Origin: an uncultured Eubacteriaceae bacterium
GTDB taxonomy: Bacteria > Bacillota > Clostridia > Eubacteriales > Eubacteriaceae
Direction of reading: 5' to 3'
DNA length: 14,058 nt
Assembly (NCBI GenBank): GCA_947625585.1
Contig: CANQOZ010000026.1
Span: 1-14,058 of the forward strand
Made by a program: the position numbers and the translations under genes. Each line of letters opens with the position of its first letter. Position 1 is the first letter of the stretch. Positions 1 to 6,282 of the stretch are shown here, piece after piece. A model generated the notes under the pieces. It was given only the letters and a program-made list of their open reading frames with translations, was not told the origin of the DNA and ran no database searches.

Positions 1-40
1 ACTTCATATTGAAATCCTTTTTCATATTATCTTTTTCCAT
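1..40 (-). CDS. 5' end of an unidentified gene, truncated by the window edge
   Basis: An ATG at 38-40 on the minus strand opens a frame that reads MEKDNMKKDFNMK and then leaves the window. It is called because a strong ribosome-binding site (AGAGGAGG, complement of 50-57) stands 9 nt upstream, a second GGAG lies closer to the ATG, and a TATAAT-like box with a palindrome lies further upstream at 147-182. Thirteen residues rich in Lys, Asp and Met give no family assignment. The gene is separated from its upstream minus-strand neighbour by a terminator at 300-340, so it should be transcribed from its own promoter. Confidence 0.55.
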   Translation of the reverse strand, partial: MEKDNMKKDFNMK

Positions 41-146
41 TTTCTCCAACCTCCTCTTAGAAGATAAAGATATATTTAAAATAATCTAATGAATTTTTGT
101 TTAATTCACTTTTTGTCCTATCTTTTAAATGATCATATTTAATTCA

Positions 147-152
147 ATTATA
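147..152 (-). promoter_or_regulatory. Putative -10 box for the truncated left-edge gene
   Basis: On the minus strand this reads TATAAT, a perfect -10 hexamer, about 107 nt upstream of the ATG at 40. No good -35 hexamer sits 16-18 nt further upstream. That space is occupied by the palindrome at 157-182, which suggests an activator-dependent or repressed promoter. The region is very AT-rich, so a chance TATAAT is possible. Confidence 0.4.
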
Positions 153-156
153 CAAC

Positions 157-182
157 GTTACTTTAACTATAGTTATTGTAAC
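157..182. promoter_or_regulatory. 26-bp interrupted palindrome, candidate operator
   Basis: The arms GTTAC (157-161) and GTAAC (178-182) flank a perfect 10-bp core AACTATAGTT (165-174). Of the 13 base pairs of the dyad, 11 are complementary. It lies just upstream of the TATAAT at 147-152, where a dimeric regulator would overlap the -35 region. The regulator family cannot be named from the sequence. Confidence 0.5.
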
Positions 183-299
183 CTAGAGGTAATAAATAAA
201 ATTTTTATCCATTTAAATTAGAATAATTCAAATTGGATATTTAAAAGTACTAAAATGGGTTATTTCTATTTGTAAAAACTGAATAATTTATTCTAAAAT

Positions 300-340
300 A
301 AAAAAATAACTCCAATTAAGACATATTCCTAATTGGAGTT
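300..340 (-). terminator. Intrinsic terminator downstream of the 56-residue gene
   Basis: An 11-bp perfect inverted repeat (AACTCCAATTA at 308-318 and TAATTGGAGTT at 330-340) with an 11-nt loop is followed on the minus strand by a T-rich tract (complement of 297-307). It ends transcription from the small gene at 423-593 and insulates the left-edge gene. Confidence 0.8.
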
Positions 341-422
341 TAGTAGACTTATTATTTATCAATTTTGAATAGTTCAAATTATCACTGTTTTAATAATTTT
401 TTAAACTAAATCTTAAGCACAA

Positions 423-593
423 TTAATAACCTTCTTCTTCAATTTCTTGTAATAAATTTTCATATTCTTGAATACCAAAAGTAATTGCTGAAGATACTGC
501 TTCTAAGAAATCAATATCTTGATTTTCAATATTTTCTTGCAATTCATGAAAGATATTTCTTCTAAGTGTTGTTAATTGGTCAGATGTTAACAT
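423..593 (-). CDS. Small acidic protein of unknown function (56 aa)
   Basis: I do not recognise this protein. The start is placed at the ATG at 591-593 because AAGGAG lies 6 nt upstream. An in-frame ATG at 632 would add 13 residues but places this Shine-Dalgarno sequence inside the coding region. The product begins MLTSDQLTTLRRNIFHELQ and is probably all-helical: residues 3-22 and 26-53 have heptad-like hydrophobic spacing, and the tail is strongly acidic (QEIEEEGY). There is no signal peptide, membrane segment or Cys/His metal motif. It is monocistronic, lying between the ssrA terminator upstream and its own terminator at 300-340. Good ribosome site, terminator and codon use support a real gene; the function is open. 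Confidence 0.75.
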   Translation of the reverse strand: MLTSDQLTTLRRNIFHELQENIENQDIDFLEAVSSAITFGIQEYENLLQEIEEEGY

Positions 594-662
594 TATAATC
601 TCCTTATAGATGAATTTTAATATTTCAAACAAATATTAGTTACCAAAAATCTGTTTAATATT

Positions 663-671
663 TATATACCA
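663..671 (-). promoter_or_regulatory. Possible extended -10 promoter for the 56-aa gene
   Basis: The minus strand reads TGGTATATA, a TGn-extended -10 element, about 70 nt upstream of the ATG at 593. Candidate -35 hexamers (TTGTTT or TTTAAT) are weak and give spacers of 19 or 16 nt. The surroundings are extremely AT-rich, so this is tentative. Confidence 0.3.
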
Positions 672-782
672 AATTAGTTTCTGAATTAAACAAAATTGTT
701 TCGAAATCTTTAAGATATAAATAATATTGAAATAAATTATCAATTACTATATAAATATGAATTCAAACTAATTTTATCAAAC

Positions 783-839
783 AAAAAAAGGTTTTAACGA
801 AAATTAAACTATAATAGCTTAACTTTCATTAAAACCTTT
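783..839 (-). terminator. Strong intrinsic terminator of ssrA
   Basis: Positions 787-839 fold into a stem of about 25 bp with a 3-nt loop (a few G-U pairs when read on the minus strand), followed on the minus strand by a run of seven T (complement of 783-789). It begins 4 nt beyond the encoded CCA end of tmRNA, so it also defines the 3' precursor end. Confidence 0.9.
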
Positions 840-843
840 AAAA

Positions 844-1166
844 TGGTGGAGACGGTGGGAGTCGAACCCACGTCCAAAAACAACTCCACAGGACTTTCTA
901 CGAGCGTAGTTTCTGACATAATTTCAATTACGAATCTCTCAGAACAAAGAAACATAATCTATATCCATTTGATACTCTGTAACCCGGATAAAAGTTACAG
1001 AAGTTTAATTATATTTATTCGTAAATTAGTAATAACTGATTAAGCAGCTAATGCTAATGTATTTTCATTATTGTTTGCAATTATATTTAAGTGCATTGTT
1101 TAACGATGATTGCACATCGACTCGCTTATCCTACTTTATTATCCCTGTCGAAACCATTACGTCCCC
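844..1166 (-). ncRNA. ssrA: Transfer-messenger RNA (tmRNA, 10Sa RNA)
   Basis: tmRNA rescues stalled ribosomes: charged with alanine and carried by SmpB, it enters the A site, supplies a short reading frame and tags the nascent protein for proteolysis. The 5' end (GGGGACG at 1160-1166) pairs with CGTCTCC (848-854), followed by an encoded ACCA (844-847). The third acceptor pair is G-U, the alanyl-tRNA synthetase identity signal. The T arm (855-871) has a GTGGG/CCCAC stem with loop TTCGACT. The conserved GGTTTCGACAGGG near the 5' end and the helix ACTACGCTCGTAG near the 3' side are typical. The tag frame is at 1040-1078. At 323 nt the length is normal. The mature 5' end begins 3 nt after the smpB stop codon, so the precursor is probably co-transcribed with smpB and released by RNase P. 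Confidence 0.97.
1040..1078 (-). other. tmRNA tag-peptide reading frame
   Basis: Starting from a GCA resume codon (1076-1078), the frame encodes ANNNENTLALAA and ends at TAA (1040-1042). With the alanine from charged tmRNA, the added tag would be AANNNENTLALAA. The resume codon was chosen by analogy with GCA in other tmRNAs, and the ALAA end is the classical degron for ClpXP-type proteases. Confidence 0.85.
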
Positions 1167-1169
1167 ATT

Positions 1170-1622
1170 TTAATATCTAACATTTCTTTGGATATCACGC
1201 TTAATTGCTTTTTCTTTTAAAGCTTGTCTCTTATCATAAACTTTTTTTCCTTTAGCTGATGCTATTTCTAACTTAGCTTTTCCATTTTTAAAGTATATAG
1301 ATAGAGGTACTATTGTATACCCCTTTCTTTCTTTTAAACCCATTAAACGGTTAATTTCTTTTTTATGGAGTAAAAGTTTACGAGTCCTTTTTGGCTCAAC
1401 GTTATAGATATTACCATTTTCATATGGTGGGATATGCATTTCATAAACAAATGCTTCTCCATTACGAATATCTACATAAGCTTCTTTTATGCTTGCACGA
1501 CCTTTTCTTAATGATTTAACTTCTGTACCCTTAAGTTCAATTCCAGCTTCAAAGCGATCTTCAATAAAATAATCATGAAACGCTTTTTTATTATTTGCAA
1601 TAACTCTTTTTTGATCACTCAT
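1170..1622 (-). CDS. smpB: SsrA-binding protein SmpB
   Basis: SmpB binds the tRNA-like domain of tmRNA and mimics the missing anticodon stem in the ribosomal decoding site. The 150-residue product has the usual family length and the expected blocks: an N-terminal IANNKKAFHDYFIEDRFEAGIEL stretch (residues 8-30, not contiguous in full here), GTEVKSLRKGRASI (32-45), PKRTRKLLLHKKEI (77-90), a beta-barrel end GKAKLEIASAKGKK (113-126), and a basic C-terminal tail (KRQALKEKAIKRD) that enters the mRNA channel. The ATG has no Shine-Dalgarno sequence at normal distance, and a consensus promoter lies 12 nt upstream, so the messenger is nearly leaderless. ssrA follows 3 nt after the stop codon, so both parts of trans-translation are made from one transcript. 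Confidence 0.97.
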   Translation of the reverse strand: MSDQKRVIANNKKAFHDYFIEDRFEAGIELKGTEVKSLRKGRASIKEAYVDIRNGEAFVYEMHIPPYENGNIYNVEPKRTRKLLLHKKEINRLMGLKERKGYTIVPLSIYFKNGKAKLEIASAKGKKVYDKRQALKEKAIKRDIQRNVRY

Positions 1623-1633
1623 CTGAATTTTAT

Positions 1634-1662
1634 ATTTTATAAAGTTTCCTCATAAATGTCAA
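1634..1662 (-). promoter_or_regulatory. Sigma-A-type promoter of smpB-ssrA
   Basis: The minus strand has a perfect -35 TTGACA (complement of 1657-1662), a 17-nt spacer and a -10 TAAAAT (complement of 1634-1639). Only 11 nt separate the -10 from the smpB ATG, so the predicted start of transcription leaves a leader of about 4-6 nt. It is the best promoter match seen in the window. Confidence 0.8.
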
Positions 1663-1747
1663 GAACTTTCGCTAAAAATTTTGATAGAAACCTTAAAACT
1701 TCTTATTCCTCCAATTTAATTAGTTTATTCTTTGAAAATTTAAATTA

Positions 1748-1776
1748 ATATTAAGTTAGTCAGTTAAACTTAATAT
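1748..1776. repeat. Inverted repeat in the smpB/1895 intergenic region
   Basis: Perfect 10-bp arms, ATATTAAGTT (1748-1757) and AACTTAATAT (1767-1776), are separated by 9 nt. No T tract follows closely on either strand, so an operator or an RNA hairpin is more likely than a terminator. It lies about 120 nt upstream of the gene at 1895. Confidence 0.45.
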
Positions 1777-1815
1777 CAACATAACAATAAAAATAATAAA
1801 CGGATACTCAACAAT

Positions 1816-1844
1816 AATACTTGAATTGCAAGTATTTTTGTTTT
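1816..1844 (+). terminator. Terminator-like hairpin upstream of the gene at 1895
   Basis: The arms AATACTTG (1816-1823) and CAAGTATT (1829-1836) close a 5-nt loop and run into a T tract interrupted by one G (1835-1844). The orientation is plus, but no plus-strand gene ends upstream. It is either an attenuator in the leader of the next gene, the end of a short RNA, or a chance structure. The stem has only two G-C pairs. Confidence 0.35.
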
Positions 1845-1894
1845 AATTATGTTAAAATCCTAATTCGTTAAGCGATGAAATTGAGGAGGACCGA

Positions 1895-3265
1895 ATGAGT
1901 GACTCTAATAATAAAGAGTTATATGATTTTCTGAACAATTATAATCTAATCCAAACGGATTTGTCAGAAGATGAAATTATTGAAAGTTTAGACAATATAT
2001 TTAAAAAGCTCAATGAAAATGAAAACTTTCTAACTGGTTTTTTTGTTAATGAACAAGAGAACGAAAATCCAACCGTTTTTTTTGTATCAGACAAGAATCG
2101 CCTGATTTCCTACCCAGAAAACGAAAATATACCTTCAGAAATAGATATTACTGAAATTGATTCAGTTAATACTGAAGGAAATAAAATAAACTTAAATATA
2201 AAAGATGAAACCTATACCCTTCATGCTAAAGATAATGAAGGTGCTGAAGTCATTGAAGATGCTTTATATTCATCATTTTCTGAATTATTAAATGAAGAAC
2301 AAATCGATAGAGTTTTTGAAACTGAAAAATTTGTCGACGAGGATAATATTGAAGCTAATGATAAAGAATTAGAAGTTTCAGAAGTTGAAGAAATTGAAGA
2401 AGAACCTCAACTCCCAGACGTTGTTCAAAATGATTTAATTCCTGTAGAAAATGAAGCACCTGAACAAGTTGTATTTACAACTTCAGAAGCAGCCGCTTTA
2501 CCAGCTCCAGAAGATGCAAGTAGTGTTTCAGAAATTAACTTTAATGAAAAGGGGACTGGAATTGTCCAAAACAATAGACCTGAAAAGAGAAATTTTAAGA
2601 TCTTTGGTAAAGAATTTAGTATTTCCCGTAAAGCTATGCTCATTTCAGGTGGAATTATCATAGCAGTTGTAGCTTGTTTACTAATCTACTTAGCAACTGT
2701 ATTTTTTCAACAACATCAAAAACAAGAGGAACTATCTGGAATAGTTGCTTATTATAACGAAATTGATAATTATTACCAGGAAGCTGTCGAATTAGCTAAT
2801 AAAGGAACTGATGGTGTTACTGCCGATCAATGGGGTAATATTGAAACAGAAGCTACAGATATGGAAACAACTCTAAATGATTATGAAGTTAATGAAGATG
2901 ATGATAGGTTATATCAGGAAGTCTACTTCTTTAATGAATCAATTATCACTGCAGCTTACTATGGTAGAAACTATGTAAATACTGGAAATGCTTTATTTAA
3001 GAGTTCACTAGATACAAACTTAGGTATAGCTAAACAGTATAGATTATCTGTTCTATCATCCATTGAAAAGAACTATCCTGACTTAATTGATAAGCTAGAT
3101 AGACCTCTAACTGATGAAGAAGCAGCTTCAGTAAATCCACAAGAAGTTATTGATAAAAATAATGAGATGAACTCAAAACCATCTGAAGGAGCTCTTAATA
3201 GGGAAAACTCCAAGAGTTCAAATAACTTCCAAGAAAATTCAGAAAGTACTAGAGAAAATAGATAA
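1895..3265 (+). CDS. Single-pass membrane protein with acidic cytoplasmic domain, function unknown
   Basis: I do not recognise this 456-residue protein. AGGAGGA at 1884-1890, 4 nt before the ATG, fixes the start. Residues 1-45 are helical and acidic. Residues 44-125 look like alternating beta strands closed by a helix (FLTGFFV, TVFFVS, NRLISYP, INLNIK, TYTLHA, EGAEVIEDAL), a pattern reminiscent of bacterial PH/GRAM-like domains; this is inference. Residues 140-215 are a disordered Glu-rich and Ala/Pro linker. A basic stretch (230-246, KRNFKIFGKEFSISRK) precedes one membrane helix (247-270), so the N-terminus should be inside. The outer part (271-405) is helical and Tyr-rich, and the tail (425-456) is polar and Asn/Ser-rich. 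The gene is monocistronic and ends at the bidirectional terminator 3271-3292. A sensor, cell-envelope or division-associated role is possible but unproven. Confidence 0.85.
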   Translation: MSDSNNKELYDFLNNYNLIQTDLSEDEIIESLDNIFKKLNENENFLTGFFVNEQENENPTVFFVSDKNRLISYPENENIPSEIDITEIDSVNTEGNKINLNIKDETYTLHAKDNEGAEVIEDALYSSFSELLNEEQIDRVFETEKFVDEDNIEANDKELEVSEVEEIEEEPQLPDVVQNDLIPVENEAPEQVVFTTSEAAALPAPEDASSVSEINFNEKGTGIVQNNRPEKRNFKIFGKEFSISRKAMLISGGIIIAVVACLLIYLATVFFQQHQKQEELSGIVAYYNEIDNYYQEAVELANKGTDGVTADQWGNIETEATDMETTLNDYEVNEDDDRLYQEVYFFNESIITAAYYGRNYVNTGNALFKSSLDTNLGIAKQYRLSVLSSIEKNYPDLIDKLDRPLTDEEAASVNPQEVIDKNNEMNSKPSEGALNRENSKSSNNFQENSESTRENR

Positions 3266-3270
3266 AACAA

Positions 3271-3292
3271 AAGGGTGCGCTTATGCACCCTT
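3271..3292. terminator. Bidirectional terminator between convergent genes
   Basis: AAGGGTGC (3271-3278) pairs with GCACCCTT (3285-3292) around a 6-nt loop. A T-rich stretch follows on the plus strand (3291-3300), and TTTTGTTTT follows on the minus strand (complement of 3264-3272). The TAA stop codon of the minus-strand cation transporter (3281-3283) lies in the loop, and the codons for its last residues lie in the stem. Confidence 0.85.
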
Positions 3293-4207
3293 CTTATATT
3301 TCTCGGAATCTGCCGAAATTCCATAAGTAAACGCTATATTATATTTTTCCATTAACTCAGTATCTAGTTCCTTTAACTTCTTACTTACTTCTAAACAGTC
3401 CATAGTTGCTGGTAAATCTAAATCCATAGAGCCAAAGTGAACTTTATATCCATATGAATGGATGATAATATTTCTAACATTTTCAACATCAGGAATACTC
3501 ATAGCAGTTTTTTTAATTTCTTCTATAATCAAATGACTTGGTCTTGTTCCAAGCATTAAATTTATAGTCTTATAAATATCGATACAGTTTGAAATAATAA
3601 TTGAAACTGCAACTCCTAATGAAACATAACCATCAAGTTCAAGCGAAACAAAGTGATCTAAAAAAATTAGAATGATAACAATTGAGGTTCCAATAGCATC
3701 TATTAATGCATCATGGGCTACCGCTTCTAATTCTCCACTCATTGTCTCTTCTGACTTTTCAGTATTGTACCGCCATAAGTAAAATTTACTAACAACAATT
3801 AGGAAAATTATAAAATATTCAAAGCCATTAACTTCAACTTTAACTGGATGGATTATATGTTCAATTGAGATCGTTACTAAGATCCCACTGACAAAGATCA
3901 TGACAAAAGCAGCAATAATAACTGCTAAATACTCAACTCTTCCAAGTCCAAATGGATGTTTTTTTGTAGGACTCTTTAAACTGAGTTTGTCACCTATCCT
4001 GGTAAATATAGCCGCAATAGTATCACCTAAGTTTATAACTGAGTCTCCAGCTATAGCGATAGATCCTGATACGACTGCGATAATGATTTTTACAACACCT
4101 ATTATGAGATTGGAAATAATATTGATATTACTTGCTCTATCAATAATTGCAAATCTTTCCTTTGGAGTCATCTCTATTAGATGTTTTATATGCTTATCTT
4201 CACTCAT
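3281..4207 (-). CDS. Cation diffusion facilitator (CDF) family transporter
   Basis: CDF proteins are dimeric antiporters that export divalent metals (Zn, Mn, Fe, Co) in exchange for protons. The 308-residue product has about six membrane helices (near 28-48, 50-70, 93-113, 130-145, 168-184, 194-214), the conserved HPFGLGRVEYL loop (84-94) and a cytoplasmic C-terminal domain (222-300). In TM5 the metal site reads HDALID (165-170), giving D166-xxx-D170 rather than the HxxxD typical of zinc exporters. In TM2 the block GDSVINLGD (54-62) keeps D55 and D62, but Ile58 occupies the usual ligand position, with Asn59 next to it. The substrate is therefore uncertain; manganese or another non-zinc ion is plausible. 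It is the last gene of the aro-cda operon, with its ATG 1 nt after the cdaR stop and a GAAGG inside the cdaR end as ribosome site. Confidence 0.92.
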   Translation of the reverse strand: MSEDKHIKHLIEMTPKERFAIIDRASNINIISNLIIGVVKIIIAVVSGSIAIAGDSVINLGDTIAAIFTRIGDKLSLKSPTKKHPFGLGRVEYLAVIIAAFVMIFVSGILVTISIEHIIHPVKVEVNGFEYFIIFLIVVSKFYLWRYNTEKSEETMSGELEAVAHDALIDAIGTSIVIILIFLDHFVSLELDGYVSLGVAVSIIISNCIDIYKTINLMLGTRPSHLIIEEIKKTAMSIPDVENVRNIIIHSYGYKVHFGSMDLDLPATMDCLEVSKKLKELDTELMEKYNIAFTYGISADSEKYKKGA

Positions 4208-4208
4208 T

Positions 4209-5432
4209 TTAAGCCTTCTTGTTAATTACAACACTAACGGTAGGTGGATTAATTGTATTAACCGTAACACCTTCCAAGTTTATATTGACCGGGACTTTAT
4301 ACGTTCCTTCACCCATCCCGGAAACATCTATACTGGCTTTCACGTTAGAGGAATCAACTTTGCTCAACTTTGAACTTGTACCTGAAACGGAAACATTGAG
4401 ACTACCAGGATCGATTTTTTGAACTTCCAAATTGCTACCTAAACCATTAACGTTAATATCACTAACATTAATATTTTTGTTATTAATACGCTCAATATAG
4501 ACATCAACAGACACTTCAGATGTATTTCCAACAATACTTATTCCATCAGGAACAATAAGATCAGTATTGATTGAATAAGTTTTATCCTGTTTGGTATCTG
4601 TGATCGATATTGGAGCTGTTTTTATAGAGTTAGTAGCGTTGATCACATCCTGTTCACCTGCTATTGTTACCGTTGCTGGATTAACTTCAGTTTTAGTTAC
4701 TTCATATTCGGCTGTTGTTAAGTTCGTTATTTCAGGACTATCTACTTGAACCTGCTTCGTGATTCCAATTTCAACTTCAACATGAACAGTTTTTGGATTA
4801 ACCGTTATATTTTCGATTAGGTTTCCATCTTCGTCATAAGCGTTCAGATCTACATATTGATAACTTGTCTGAGTAATTCCATCAACACTTACAACTCCAG
4901 AAATTCTGCTGATTTTATCAATCTGGTCATTTGGACCATCAACTTTAACCTTCTCTGAAGTTTTAGTAGCAACAACAGAATAATTATCAGCTGGTTTACC
5001 TTGAGCAATAATATCAGGAGTAAATTCCTTATCTTTTATCTCATTAACCTCTATCTGAATATTACTCGGTGTTGTTTGATCTAAAATAACAGAATTATTA
5101 AGTCCTTCAATAACAACTGGTAAACTCTGAGCACCGTCACTATTAATATCAGCTAAGTTGATCGTGGCAACTAAGTCGTCCTCGTCTATAGAATCAAGAC
5201 TTGCTTCAGTACCTCTTATTTCTAAGTTGACATAATACTGAATATTATTATTGATTATTAGACCCTTTTCCTTCAACGAACTCTCATTAGAAACTGTAAC
5301 AGGAATATTTGTAATCTCTCTCGTGATTATATTATTTGATCTGCCACTAATACTGTACCAAACCAGTATTGCTAAAACTAAAGAAATAATTAAGCGAAGA
5401 ACGTATTGTTTTAATGTTAAATTCTTATTCAT
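4209..5432 (-). CDS. cdaR: YbbR-repeat protein, CdaA regulator CdaR
   Basis: CdaR is a membrane-anchored partner that modulates the diadenylate cyclase CdaA. The 407-residue product has a short cytoplasmic N-terminus, one membrane helix (about residues 11-29, VLRLIISLVLAILVWYSIS) and an extracytoplasmic part made of four YbbR-type beta repeats near 39-130, 135-222, 225-313 and 317-405. The repeat signature (hydrophobic strand, G, then I..I/V) is seen at LEIRGTEASLDSI (70-82), VKVDGPNDQIDKI (162-174), VTIAGEQDVINAT (255-267) and VSVSGTSSKLSKV (347-359). The ATG overlaps the end of cdaA by 8 nt, with AGGT 6 nt upstream, so translation is coupled. In most Bacillota glmM follows; here the next gene encodes a cation transporter. 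Confidence 0.93.
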   Translation of the reverse strand: MNKNLTLKQYVLRLIISLVLAILVWYSISGRSNNIITREITNIPVTVSNESSLKEKGLIINNNIQYYVNLEIRGTEASLDSIDEDDLVATINLADINSDGAQSLPVVIEGLNNSVILDQTTPSNIQIEVNEIKDKEFTPDIIAQGKPADNYSVVATKTSEKVKVDGPNDQIDKISRISGVVSVDGITQTSYQYVDLNAYDEDGNLIENITVNPKTVHVEVEIGITKQVQVDSPEITNLTTAEYEVTKTEVNPATVTIAGEQDVINATNSIKTAPISITDTKQDKTYSINTDLIVPDGISIVGNTSEVSVDVYIERINNKNINVSDINVNGLGSNLEVQKIDPGSLNVSVSGTSSKLSKVDSSNVKASIDVSGMGEGTYKVPVNINLEGVTVNTINPPTVSVVINKKA

Positions 5433-6282
5433 TGTTACCTGTATTTTTGTTTAAGTTCTTAAAACTTTTAAACGTAAATGTAGGTTCATTTTCATAGGGC
5501 TTAACAAATTGGGAATACAATTCTTTCTTTAATTCCTCTAAGCTAACTTCTGGTCGATACATTTTGTTCTGTGTTAATGTTATATTCCCAGTTTCCTCTG
5601 AAACAATAATAGTTAAAGCATCAGATTTTTCAGCAATTCCAATTCCTGCTCTATGTCTCGTTCCAAAAACTGTTGGTAGGTTCTTTCTTTCCGTTAATGG
5701 TAGAACACAACCAGCTGCTTCTATTAAATTTTTGTCAATATCGATAATGACAGCTCCATCATGTAATGGAGATTTATCAAAGAAAATATTTAAAATTAGA
5801 TTTAGAGATACTTGAGCATCCAAGATAGTTCCGGATTCCTCAATATCCTTTAACCCAACTCCTTTTGTACAGACAATTAAAGCTCCAGTATCTGTATTAG
5901 CGAAAATTTCTACTGCACTAACAACAGTATTAATTGTATCTTCTATTTTCCGTATAGTACTGTTTCGAAACAATCCGCCATTTATCAAGGACGAATTACC
6001 GATCTGCTCAAGTGCTGTCCTAAGTTCCGGTTGGCAAACAACAATAATAATAAAGAAGATCCAAGTATACATGTTTCTAAGTAGATAGCTTAAAGTTGTC
6101 AGTCCAAAAAAATCACTTACAGGTAAGAGGAACAATAAGACAACTAACCCCTTTATTACCTTTTCAGCTTGAGTTCCTGCGATCCATTTTTGAATCTGGT
6201 AAAAAAAGAAGGTTAGAATAACTATTTCAATAATCGTAATGAGTGTGATGTGCGATTGAATGGCAACTAAAAACTCTCTCAT
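5425..6282 (-). CDS. cdaA: Diadenylate cyclase CdaA (c-di-AMP synthase)
   Basis: CdaA condenses two ATP into the second messenger c-di-AMP, which controls potassium and osmolyte uptake and cell-wall homeostasis. The 285-residue product has three N-terminal membrane helices (about 12-30, 40-56, 66-83), the conserved CQPELRTALEQIG linker (83-95) and a cytoplasmic DAC (DisA_N) domain (about 100-245). The catalytic motifs are intact: SPLHDGAVI with D175-G176-A177, and GTRHRAGIG with R209-H210-R211. Its ATG overlaps the stop of the chorismate mutase gene (ATGA, 6279-6282), with AGGA just upstream, and its end overlaps cdaR. It therefore lies in the middle of an aromatic amino acid operon, an unusual setting for this gene. 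Confidence 0.97.
   Translation of the reverse strand: MREFLVAIQSHITLITIIEIVILTFFFYQIQKWIAGTQAEKVIKGLVVLLFLLPVSDFFGLTTLSYLLRNMYTWIFFIIIVVCQPELRTALEQIGNSSLINGGLFRNSTIRKIEDTINTVVSAVEIFANTDTGALIVCTKGVGLKDIEESGTILDAQVSLNLILNIFFDKSPLHDGAVIIDIDKNLIEAAGCVLPLTERKNLPTVFGTRHRAGIGIAEKSDALTIIVSEETGNITLTQNKMYRPEVSLEELKKELYSQFVKPYENEPTFTFKSFKNLNKNTGNNE

Noticed and set aside
147..182. MerR-type promoter with a dyad in a lengthened spacer
   Set aside because: The nearest -35-like hexamer would give a spacer of about 23 nt, too long for the 19-20 nt MerR arrangement.
594..632. Longer start for the 56-aa protein (69 residues from an ATG at 632)
   Set aside because: The longer form has no ribosome site, and its extra part contains the AAGGAG that serves the ATG at 593.
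843..1043. Open plus-strand frame of 66 codons
   Set aside because: It lies antisense to the 3' half of tmRNA, whose acceptor stem, T arm and tag frame explain the sequence completely; the peptide is the familiar false translation of a tmRNA/tRNA 3' end.
1160..1230. Separate ssrA promoter within the 3' end of smpB
   Set aside because: Only weak -10-like strings (for example TAGATA) without a -35 partner were found, so read-through from the smpB promoter is the simpler account.
3900..4373. Plus-strand open frame of 157 codons
   Set aside because: It is antisense to the transporter and cdaR, both well supported by motifs and by continuous operon spacing; no ribosome site or family resemblance was seen.
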